Assembly (NCBI GenBank): GCA_025966215.1
Contig: JAOPVM010000017.1
Location: forward strand, 1-6,286
Reading direction: 5' to 3'
DNA: 6,286 nucleotides
Source: Klenkia sp.
Lineage (GTDB): Bacteria; Actinomycetota; Actinomycetes; Mycobacteriales; Geodermatophilaceae
Under the pieces are notes generated by a model. The model saw only the letters and a list, made by a program, of their open reading frames with translations, ran no database searches and was not told where the DNA came from. The translations under genes and the position numbers were made by a program. How positions within the stretch are numbered: position 1 is the stretch's first letter; the number at the start of each line of letters is the position of its first letter. Of this stretch, positions 1 to 5,227 are shown piece by piece.

Positions 1-772
1 CGCAGTCCTCGGGCAGGTCCAGCAGCTCCACCGCCGCCTCGTTCACCAGCGTCACCCGGCCCTCGGCGTCCAGACCGAGGACGCCCTCCCGGATGCCGTG
101 CAGCATCGCCTCGCGGTGCTCGGTGAGTGCGGCGATCTCGGTCGGCTCCAGGCCGAGGGTCTGCCGCTTGACCCGGCGGGCCAGCAGCACCGACCCGGCC
201 ACCCCGAGGACGCCGGCGACCAGCAGGTAGGTGAGCAGGTCGGGCAGGGCGGTGACCAGCAACGCGGCGGTGCTGGGGTCGTCCTGGGCGACGACGACGG
301 TGCCCAGCAGCGTGCCGTCGTCGGCCAGCACCGGGGCCCGGGCGGCGCGCACGTCCCGGTCGCCCAGCGTCGTCCCCCCGCTCCAGCCCGCGGTGAGCTC
401 CGCGGCGCCGTCCTGCGCCCCGGGGGTGAGCACGGTGCGCAGCAGGCGGGGGTCGTCGGGGGCGGCGAGCACGGTGCCGGCGGCGTCGGTGACCACGATC
501 GAGTCGACCGCGTTGGTGGTCCGCAGGTCCTCCACGACCGGGGCGAGCTGGGCGCCGTCGGACACCCGGGCCAGCTCGTAGCGCAGCACCGGCAGGCTCG
601 CGGCGTACTCGGCGACCGCCCGCACCCGGCGGTCGGCGCCGCTCTCGCTGGTGAACCGGCTCTGCGCCACCGACACCGCGGCGACACCGAGCACCACGAC
701 GGCGACCAGGCCGAGCTGGAAGGCCAGCAGTCGGCCGGCCAGCGAGGTGGGACGTCGGTTCACGGGCCCCAT
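1..772 (-). CDS. CitA/DcuS-like sensor histidine kinase, N-terminal part (runs off left edge)
   Basis: This is a membrane sensor kinase of the CitA/DcuS family, which detects extracellular di- or tricarboxylates and phosphorylates a cytoplasmic response regulator. Reading leftward from ATG at 772 gives 257 codons without a stop. A membrane helix at about residues 13-35 is followed by an extracytoplasmic sensor domain (about 36-175), a second helix (about 177-199), the family hallmark KRQTLGLEP (202-210), and the start of a cytoplasmic PAS domain (EHREAMLHGIREGVLGLD, then VTLVNEAAVELL). The PAS remainder, phospho-histidine and ATPase domains lie outside the window. In the sensor domain the RxxH carboxylate-contact pair known from CitA and DcuS appears replaced (GTVLAAP, about 99-105), while a later arginine (VRAAR, 141-145) is kept. 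The ATG has only a weak AGG ribosome-binding site seven bases upstream; GTG at 763 is an alternative start. It is divergent from tctC. Family assignment is firm; the ligand is unknown. Confidence 0.88.
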   Translation of the reverse strand, partial: MGPVNRRPTSLAGRLLAFQLGLVAVVVLGVAAVSVAQSRFTSESGADRRVRAVAEYAASLPVLRYELARVSDGAQLAPVVEDLRTTNAVDSIVVTDAAGTVLAAPDDPRLLRTVLTPGAQDGAAELTAGWSGGTTLGDRDVRAARAPVLADDGTLLGTVVVAQDDPSTAALLVTALPDLLTYLLVAGVLGVAGSVLLARRVKRQTLGLEPTEIAALTEHREAMLHGIREGVLGLDAEGRVTLVNEAAVELLDLPEDC

Positions 773-783
773 GATGGCGCCTG

Positions 784-801
784 TCGTGCTGTGCACCACG
801 A
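784..801. promoter_or_regulatory. Small dyad in the divergent kinase/tctC intergenic region
   Basis: The 36 bases between the two divergent start codons contain a perfect 5-bp inverted repeat, TCGTG (784-788) and CACGA (797-801), spaced by eight bases. Nested off-centre inside it is GTGC-TGT-GCAC (786-796). A regulator bound here would touch both genes, so it is a candidate site for the response regulator partnered with the adjacent kinase. The arms are short and chance occurrence in GC-rich DNA is possible. No convincing -35/-10 pair was seen, and any promoters must extend into the opposite gene. Confidence 0.25.
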
Positions 802-808
802 TGGACGG

Positions 809-1753
809 ATGCGCAGCCGGGCCGGACTCCTGGTCGTCGTGCTGCTGCTCACCGGCTGCGGCGGGGGCCCGGCGCCGGTCACCGACCTGCGGGTGATGGT
901 GCCCAACACCGTCGGCGGCGGCTACGACGTCACCGGCCGGACCGCGGCCCGGGTGCTCGAGGAGACCGGCCTGGCGCCCGGCGTGGAGGTCTTCCAGCTG
1001 CCCGGCGCCGGCGGCGCGGTGGGGCTGGCCCGGCTGGCCGGGGAGGCCGGAAACGGCGAGCTGCTGATGAGCATGGGGCTCGGGCTGCTGGCGTCGTCCC
1101 GGGCGAGCGAGGTGCCCACCACGGTCGCCGACGTCACCCCGGTCGCCCGGCTGATCGAGGAGCCGGCCGCCGTCCTGGTCGCCGCCGACGCGCCCTGGGA
1201 CACGGTCGCCGAGCTGACCGCCGCCTGGGCGGTCGACCCGGCCGCCTTCCCGGTCGGCGGCGGGTCCGCACCGGCCGGCCCGGACAGCCTGCTCGCCCTC
1301 CAGCTGGCCACCGCGGTGGACATCGACGCGGCCCGGGTCGACTACGTGGCCTTCGACGGCGGCGGCGACCTGGTGCCCGCACTGCTGTCCGGCGAGGTCG
1401 AGGCCGCGCTCTCCAGCACCGCGGAGTTCGCCGACCAGCTGGCCTCGGGCGAGGTGCGGGCGCTGGCGACGACCGGGGTCGACCGGGTGCCCACCGTCGA
1501 CGCACCCACCCTCACCGAGCTCGGCGTGGACGTCGTCTTCACCAACTGGCGTGGCTTCGTGGCCCCGCCCGGGTTGAGCGCCGAGCAGCTCGACCGGCTG
1601 ACCGAGCTGGTGGTGGCGATGCACGACTCCCCGCAGTGGCGGGCGGCGCTGGTCACGAACTCCTGGACCGACGCCCTGCTCACCGGCCCCGCCGCCGCGG
1701 ACTTCTTCACCGAGCAGCAGCAGGTGGTCGACGACGCGTTGGGCCGGGGCTAG
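809..1753 (+). CDS. tctC: TctC-family tricarboxylate-binding lipoprotein
   Basis: This is a solute-binding protein of the TctC (Bug) family. Such proteins capture citrate or other carboxylates outside the membrane and deliver them to a TctA/TctB transporter, or present them to a sensor. It is 314 residues, normal for the family. The start MRSR opens a short lipoprotein signal with lipobox LTGC (14-17), so Cys17 is the predicted lipid anchor. Family blocks follow in order: VMVPNTVGGGYD (29-40), LPGAGGAVGLARL (64-76), TPVARLIEEP (110-119), VGGGSAPAGPDS (149-160), DYVAFDGGGDL (178-188), and FTNWRGFVAPPG (244-255). The frame is open far upstream, but that stretch is the antisense of the kinase gene. 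ATG 809 is chosen because it puts the signal peptide at the N terminus. GTG 791 is in frame but has no better ribosome-binding site, and both lack a well-placed Shine-Dalgarno, so leaderless translation is possible. No tctA or tctB follows: the next gene is convergent. The substrate is not determinable. Confidence 0.93.
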   Translation: MRSRAGLLVVVLLLTGCGGGPAPVTDLRVMVPNTVGGGYDVTGRTAARVLEETGLAPGVEVFQLPGAGGAVGLARLAGEAGNGELLMSMGLGLLASSRASEVPTTVADVTPVARLIEEPAAVLVAADAPWDTVAELTAAWAVDPAAFPVGGGSAPAGPDSLLALQLATAVDIDAARVDYVAFDGGGDLVPALLSGEVEAALSSTAEFADQLASGEVRALATTGVDRVPTVDAPTLTELGVDVVFTNWRGFVAPPGLSAEQLDRLTELVVAMHDSPQWRAALVTNSWTDALLTGPAAADFFTEQQQVVDDALGRG

Positions 1754-1757
1754 GTCC

Positions 1758-1773
1758 CCGCAGCCGCCTGCGG
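1758..1773. terminator. Hairpin between convergent tctC and exporter genes
   Basis: A perfect 6-bp stem, CCGCAG (1758-1763) and CTGCGG (1768-1773), with a four-base loop CCGC lies in the 25 bases between the stop codons of the two converging genes. Its symmetric position would suit a bidirectional terminator. No run of T follows on either strand, as is common for actinobacterial hairpins, so termination efficiency is uncertain. Confidence 0.5.
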
Positions 1774-1778
1774 TGTGC

Positions 1779-3533
1779 TCAGCGGCGGGCGTCGACCGGC
1801 TCGTGCCGGCCGCCCTGGTCCAGCTCCGTGCCGGTGAGGACGGTGACCCGTACCGGGTCCTCGGGGGCGTCCGGACCGGCCACGACGTGCCGGCCGGCGA
1901 GCTGGTCGTCCACCGCTGCGGTCGTGTCCGTGGGGGCTGCGCCGGTCTCGCCGGCGACCCGCTCGTCACCGCTCTCGGTGCGCAGGGCGACCTCGTGGAT
2001 GAAGACCACGGCCACCACGGTGACCACCGAGAGGATCGCGGCGATCAGGAAGATCCGGCCGGTGGCGTCGCCGTAGGAGACCCGGATGAGGTCCTGGATC
2101 TCCGGCGGGGCGGTGGTCAGCGTCGCGAGGCCGATGTCGCCGCCCCCCGCCTGGCCCGCGGCGCCGGCCGGCAGTCCGTCGGTGATCAACGTGCCGACCC
2201 GGGCGCTGAGCACCGCGCCCAGCACCGACACGCCGATCGTGCCGCCGAGGCTGCGGAAGAACGCGACCGCGGAGCTCGCCGCCCCGAGGTCGGTGGCGGC
2301 CACGGTGTTCTGCACGGCCAGCACCAGGTTCTGCATCGTCATGCCGATGCCCAGGCCGAGGACGGCGAGGAAGACGCCGAGCACGACCATGTTCGTGGTG
2401 TGGTCGATGGTCGCCAGCAGACCGAAGCCGGTGGCCACCAGGATCGACCCGCTCACCAGGTAGGCCTTCCACTTCCCGTACCGGGAGATCAGGATCCCCG
2501 ACACCGTGGAGGAGACCAGCAGGCCGCCGACCATCGGGATGGTCAGCAGTCCGGCCGCGGTGGGCGAGTAGCCGCGGGAGATCTGCAGGTACTGGCCCAG
2601 GAAGACGGTGGAGCCGAAGAGCGCGACGCCGACGGCGACCGAGGCGATGATCGCCAGCGTCGTCGTCCGGTCGCGGAACAGCCGCAGCGGGACGATGGGC
2701 TCCGCGGCCCGCAGCTCGGTGACGACGAACGCGACGACGGCGAGCAGCCCACCACCGACCATCAGCAGCGTCTCCAGCGACATCCAGGCGAAGGTGTCAC
2801 CGGCCAGGGTCACCCAGATGAGCAGCAGCGAGACACCGGCGGTGAGGAGCGCGGCACCCAGGTAGTCGATGGTGACCTTCCGCTTGACCGTGGGCAGGTG
2901 CAGCGTGCGCTGCAGCAGCACCAGGGCGACCACGGCGAACGGGACGCCCACGAAGAAGCACCAGCGCCAGCCCAGCCAGCTGGTGTCGACCAGCAGGCCA
3001 CCGATCAGCGGGCCGCCGACGGTCGCCACGGCCATCACGCCGCCGAGCAGACCGGAGTACCGGCCCCGCTCCCGAGGACTGATCATCGCGGCCATCGCGA
3101 TCTGCACCAGCGCCTGCAGGCCACCCAGGCCCAGGCCCTGCAGCACCCGCCAGCCGATCAGGGTGGGCACCGACTGGGCCAGCCCGGCCAGCATCGAGCC
3201 GAGCACGAAGACCACGATCGCGATCTGGATGAGCAGCTTCTTGCTCATCAGGTCGGCGAGCTTGCCCCAGATCGGGGTGGAGGCCGTGCTGGCCAGCAGG
3301 GTGGCGGTGACCACCCAGGTGTACTGGCTCTGACTGCCGCGCAGGTCGGTGATGATCGTGGGCAGCGCGTTGGAGACCACCGTCGAGGACAGGAACGCGA
3401 CGAAGAGCGCGAGCAGCAGCCCGGACAGCGCCTCGAGGATCTGTCGGTGGGTCATCCGACCCTGCTGCTCGACGGGGGCCGTGGAGGCGGGTGCGGACCG
3501 GGCGTCGGTCTGCTCGGTGGTGGTGCTGGCCAT
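1779..3533 (-). CDS. DHA2-family (EmrB/QacA-like) MFS multidrug exporter
   Basis: This is a proton-driven drug exporter of the 14-helix DHA2 branch of the major facilitator superfamily, 584 residues, in the cytoplasmic membrane. A polar N-terminal tail (1-31) precedes the first helix. Family motifs are visible: LSSTVVSNALP (48-58) in helix 1, the loop 2-3 motif GKLADLMSKK (90-99), RVLQGLGLGG (129-138) in helix 4, and the antiporter motif GGPLIGG (173-179) in helix 5. The helix 1 motif has serine where many DHA2 proteins have aspartate (LDxT). A long loop (about 450-490) precedes the last helix (about 493-512), and a charged tail of roughly 70 residues ends the protein. ATG 3533 is supported by AGGAG seven bases upstream (3541-3545). 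It lies 60 bases downstream of a marR gene on the same strand, the usual arrangement for a substrate-inducible efflux operon. Substrates cannot be read from the sequence. Confidence 0.93.
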   Translation of the reverse strand: MASTTTEQTDARSAPASTAPVEQQGRMTHRQILEALSGLLLALFVAFLSSTVVSNALPTIITDLRGSQSQYTWVVTATLLASTASTPIWGKLADLMSKKLLIQIAIVVFVLGSMLAGLAQSVPTLIGWRVLQGLGLGGLQALVQIAMAAMISPRERGRYSGLLGGVMAVATVGGPLIGGLLVDTSWLGWRWCFFVGVPFAVVALVLLQRTLHLPTVKRKVTIDYLGAALLTAGVSLLLIWVTLAGDTFAWMSLETLLMVGGGLLAVVAFVVTELRAAEPIVPLRLFRDRTTTLAIIASVAVGVALFGSTVFLGQYLQISRGYSPTAAGLLTIPMVGGLLVSSTVSGILISRYGKWKAYLVSGSILVATGFGLLATIDHTTNMVVLGVFLAVLGLGIGMTMQNLVLAVQNTVAATDLGAASSAVAFFRSLGGTIGVSVLGAVLSARVGTLITDGLPAGAAGQAGGGDIGLATLTTAPPEIQDLIRVSYGDATGRIFLIAAILSVVTVVAVVFIHEVALRTESGDERVAGETGAAPTDTTAAVDDQLAGRHVVAGPDAPEDPVRVTVLTGTELDQGGRHEPVDARR

Positions 3534-3540
3534 GCTGGTT

Positions 3541-3545
3541 CTCCT
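3541..3545 (-). promoter_or_regulatory. Ribosome-binding site of the exporter gene
   Basis: AGGAG on the minus strand lies seven bases before ATG 3533. This strong Shine-Dalgarno fixes the exporter start and allows translation independent of the upstream marR. Confidence 0.8.
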
Positions 3546-3573
3546 GGTGCTGCTCGATGCTGGTGCAGGGACG

Positions 3574-3592
3574 GGGCCGGGGCTGCCGGCCC
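3574..3592 (-). terminator. Intercistronic GC hairpin between marR and exporter gene
   Basis: A perfect 7-bp stem, GGGCCGG (3574-3580) and CCGGCCC (3586-3592), with a five-base loop starts two bases after the marR stop codon. In the leftward transcript it could act as a partial terminator lowering exporter expression relative to the regulator, or as a block to 3' exonucleases that protects the marR message. There is no U-run after it, so complete termination is not expected, and the exporter gene has no obvious promoter of its own in the remaining gap. Confidence 0.45.
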
Positions 3593-3593
3593 G

Positions 3594-4070
3594 TCAGCCG
3601 GGGACGGGGTGCCGGGCGCGGTCGACGCCGGCTGCGGCCAGGTCGGCGCTGAGCCGCTCGACGAGCCGGCTGAGCAGCACGGCCTCGTCGTCGGACCAGT
3701 CGGCCAGGGCGTCGATGGCCCACTGGCCGCGGACCTCGCGGGTGTGCGCGAGCACGGCGCGGCCGGCCTCGGACAGGCCGATGAGGCTGGCTCGGCCGTC
3801 GAGCGGGTCGGGGCGACGGGTGATCAGGCCCGAGCGTTCGAGGACCGCGACCTGGCGGCTCGCCACGGAGCCGTCGACGCCCAGCTGGAGGGCCAGCGCG
3901 CTCAGTCGCTGCTCGCCGCCGGACTCCAGCGGCACGAGCACGGCCCAGCCGTAGGAGGGCAGGTCACCGTAGAGCTCGCGTGCGGCGCGGTGGGAGAGCT
4001 GGCGGCCGACCCGGAGCAGCTGACCGATGCCGATCGTGAGCCGATCGGTGGTGTCGCGGGTGATCCGCAT
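3594..4070 (-). CDS. MarR-family regulator, probable repressor of the adjacent exporter
   Basis: This is a 158-residue winged helix-turn-helix regulator of the MarR family, which binds palindromic DNA as a dimer and usually lets go when a small phenolic or toxic ligand binds. The dimerisation helices are at both ends (about 8-33 and 120-147). The DNA-binding part runs from RLSALALQLGVDGSVASRQVAVLERSGLI (55-83, in which SVASRQVAVLE is the recognition helix) into a wing with the typical DPLDGR turn (88-93). ATG 4070 has a near-consensus AGGAGG five bases upstream. The gene is followed by the DHA2 exporter, so it most likely represses itself and that exporter. A large dyad directly upstream (4078-4131) is the obvious candidate operator. 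It is visibly similar to the marR product encoded at 4180-4785, sharing SRQVA in the recognition helix and a DGRA wing. The inducing ligand is unknown. Confidence 0.92.
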   Translation of the reverse strand: MRITRDTTDRLTIGIGQLLRVGRQLSHRAARELYGDLPSYGWAVLVPLESGGEQRLSALALQLGVDGSVASRQVAVLERSGLITRRPDPLDGRASLIGLSEAGRAVLAHTREVRGQWAIDALADWSDDEAVLLSRLVERLSADLAAAGVDRARHPVPG

Positions 4071-4075
4071 GCCGG

Positions 4076-4081
4076 CCTCCT
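4076..4081 (-). promoter_or_regulatory. Ribosome-binding site of the exporter-linked marR, partly inside a dyad arm
   Basis: AGGAGG on the minus strand lies five bases before ATG 4070. Its first four bases (4078-4081) are also the end of the dyad arm, so a folded leader RNA would hide them. Confidence 0.8.
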
Positions 4082-4131
4082 GTTGTAGACGTCAACCATC
4101 TTCTGTCAGATGGTTGCTGTCTGCAACAGGA
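4078..4131. promoter_or_regulatory. 54-bp dyad upstream of marR: candidate double operator or leader hairpin
   Basis: Pairing each base around a centre at 4104.5 gives 21 matches out of 27. The outer arms (4078-4090 and 4119-4131) match at 12 of 13 positions, and the inner arms CAACCATCT (4093-4101) and AGATGGTTG (4108-4116) match perfectly around a six-base loop. Within the dyad are two shorter palindromes of form GTTG-N7-CAAC, at 4082-4096 and 4113-4127. Their centres (4089 and 4120) are 31 bp apart, about three helical turns, which would suit two MarR dimers on one face of the DNA. A weak promoter can be drawn inside it on the minus strand: CTGACA (4104-4109), a 16-base spacer, and TACAAC (4082-4087). 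If transcription starts further right, the whole dyad would fold in the mRNA. That it is a real element is very likely; which role it has is inference. Confidence 0.75.
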
Positions 4132-4179
4132 ACGGCCTGTGAAGCGTCCCACCGCGGCGGCGGCAGGCCCCCGGCCGGG

Positions 4180-4785
4180 TCAGTCCGCGGCGGTGCGGGC
4201 CTGGACCTGGGCCTCGCGGGCCTCGCCCAGGCGGTTCAGCCGGCCCAGCAGCTCGGCCAGGGTGGCGACGTCGCGGGTCGGCCACTCCTGCAGATCGGCC
4301 TCCCAGCGGGCGCGGCGGGCGTCCCGGATCTCCGAGAGCCGGCGGTGGCCCTCGACCGACGTGCTCAGCACCTGGGCGCGGCCGTCGTCGGGGTCGGCGG
4401 CCCGGTCGACCAGGCCGGCGTCGACGAGGGAGGCCACCTGCCGGCTGACCGTGCTCTTGTCCAGGCCGAGCCGGGCGACGACGTCGCTGGCCCGCAGCGG
4501 GCCGGCGTCGTCGAGCAGCACGAGCAGCCCGTACGCCGCGCCGTCGAGCCCGCTGGCCAGCTCCCCGGCCAGCCGGCCCTGGATCGCCCGGGCCCGACGC
4601 AGCAGCAGGGCCACCTCGCGCTCGAGCATGACGTGGGCCCCGTGTGCGTCCAGGTCGTCCCCGGGGCGGGCGTCGAGGGCCCCGTCCTGGGTGGCCGGGG
4701 ACGAGAGCTGCTCGGTCACGGTCATGTCGTGCTCCACGTCCACGCCCTCCGATCCGTTCCCGACGGGCCCGTCGGGCCCGGTCAC
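4180..4785 (-). CDS. MarR-family regulator translationally coupled to hspR
   Basis: This is a second MarR-type winged helix-turn-helix protein, 201 residues from GTG 4785. Residues 1-50 are a polar, probably disordered leader. The MarR fold begins near MLEREVALLLRRARAIQ (53-69). The helix-turn-helix spans about 98-124 with recognition helix STVSRQVASLVDAG (111-124), and the wing carries DPDDGRAQVL (131-140). GTG 4785 overlaps the hspR stop codon as GTGA and has GGAG (4792-4795) six bases upstream, which favours coupled translation. In-frame alternatives are GTG 4737 (GGAGGG seven bases upstream) and ATG 4725 (GGAG six bases upstream), giving 185 and 181 residues; all keep the domain. It appears to be the last gene of the dnaJ-hspR unit. 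Targets are unknown: it may control its own operon, the neighbouring exporter, or distant genes. Family certain, start moderately sure. Confidence 0.88.
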   Translation of the reverse strand: MTGPDGPVGNGSEGVDVEHDMTVTEQLSSPATQDGALDARPGDDLDAHGAHVMLEREVALLLRRARAIQGRLAGELASGLDGAAYGLLVLLDDAGPLRASDVVARLGLDKSTVSRQVASLVDAGLVDRAADPDDGRAQVLSTSVEGHRRLSEIRDARRARWEADLQEWPTRDVATLAELLGRLNRLGEAREAQVQARTAAD

Positions 4786-5213
4786 CGGCTGCTCCGCGGG
4801 CCGCGGGGACGCCAGACCACGAGCGCCGTCCCGGGGTCGGGGTGGTCCAGGTCGGGCCGGAACCCGGAGCGGACGGCGGACTCGGCCACCATGGCGCGGC
4901 GCTGCGCGCCGTCGAGCTCGGCGAGCAGCTCGTGCACCCGCAGCTGCAGGGCCTCGACCTGGGACTCCAGCTCGATGATCCGCTTGATCCCGGCGAGGTT
5001 GACCCCGTCCTCCTGGCTCAGCCGCTGCACCTCGCGCAGCAGGGCGACGTCGCGGGGGCTGTAGCGCCGACCGCCCCCGGGGGTGCGGCCGGGGCGCACC
5101 AGCCCGAGCCGGTCGTACTGGCGCAGCGTCTGGGCGTGCATGCCGGCGAGCTCTGCGGCGACGGAGATCACGAAGACCGGGGCGTCCTCGGCGACCGGGC
5201 GCGGGTCGCTCAC
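4782..5213 (-). CDS. hspR: HspR, MerR-family heat-shock repressor
   Basis: HspR is the actinobacterial repressor of the dnaK operon. It binds HAIR inverted repeats upstream of dnaK and clpB and works with DnaK as co-repressor, so repression lifts when chaperones are occupied by unfolded protein. From GTG 5213 it has 143 residues. The MerR-type helix-turn-helix is VISVAAELAGMHAQTLRQYDRLGLV (15-39), followed by the wing PGRTPGGGRRYS (41-52), the DVALLREVQRLSQEDGVNLAGIK stretch (55-77), and a helical or coiled-coil region (about 79-110). The C terminus holds ALVVWRP, a tail typical of HspR. GTG 5213 is chosen because it lies eight bases after AAGGGG (5222-5227), just behind the dnaJ stop. GTG 5222 and GTG 5243 are in frame but closer to or overlapping dnaJ. 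Its stop overlaps the next marR by four bases. No HAIR site was seen in the window; it would be expected upstream of dnaK, outside. Confidence 0.94.
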   Translation of the reverse strand: MSDPRPVAEDAPVFVISVAAELAGMHAQTLRQYDRLGLVRPGRTPGGGRRYSPRDVALLREVQRLSQEDGVNLAGIKRIIELESQVEALQLRVHELLAELDGAQRRAMVAESAVRSGFRPDLDHPDPGTALVVWRPRGPRSSR

Positions 5214-5221
5214 CGGACCCA

Positions 5222-5227
5222 CCCCTT
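5222..5227 (-). promoter_or_regulatory. Ribosome-binding site of hspR
   Basis: AAGGGG on the minus strand overlaps the last base of the dnaJ stop codon and lies eight bases before GTG 5213. It is the reason for choosing that start over the two upstream GTG codons, and it implies hspR translation by ribosomes finishing dnaJ. Confidence 0.55.

Noticed and set aside
52..687. A closed 211-codon minus-strand frame overlapping the kinase
   Set aside because: It is a proline/arginine/serine-rich frame-shifted shadow. The neighbouring frame gives membrane helices, the KRQTLGLEP motif and a PAS domain.
98..808. Upstream extension of the tctC reading frame
   Set aside because: This stretch is the complement of the sensor kinase gene and would place the lipoprotein signal in the middle of the protein. 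The signal peptide and lipobox mark ATG 809 as the start.
1773..4088. A 771-codon open frame on the plus strand, antisense to the exporter and marR
   Set aside because: Its translation is a low-complexity mix rich in Q, H, D, G and R with no recognisable domain, as expected from the complement of a GC-rich gene. The minus-strand frames encode a clear MFS exporter and a MarR protein with good ribosome-binding sites.
4134..4179. Possible terminator after the hspR-coupled marR: GGCCTG (4134-4139) with CAGGCC (4164-4169), and CCCGGCCGGG (4170-4179)
   Set aside because: The first pair has a 24-base loop and the second is a short self-complementary block with almost no loop. Both are readily expected by chance in such GC-rich DNA, and there is no T-run. 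Read-through into the next marR therefore cannot be excluded.
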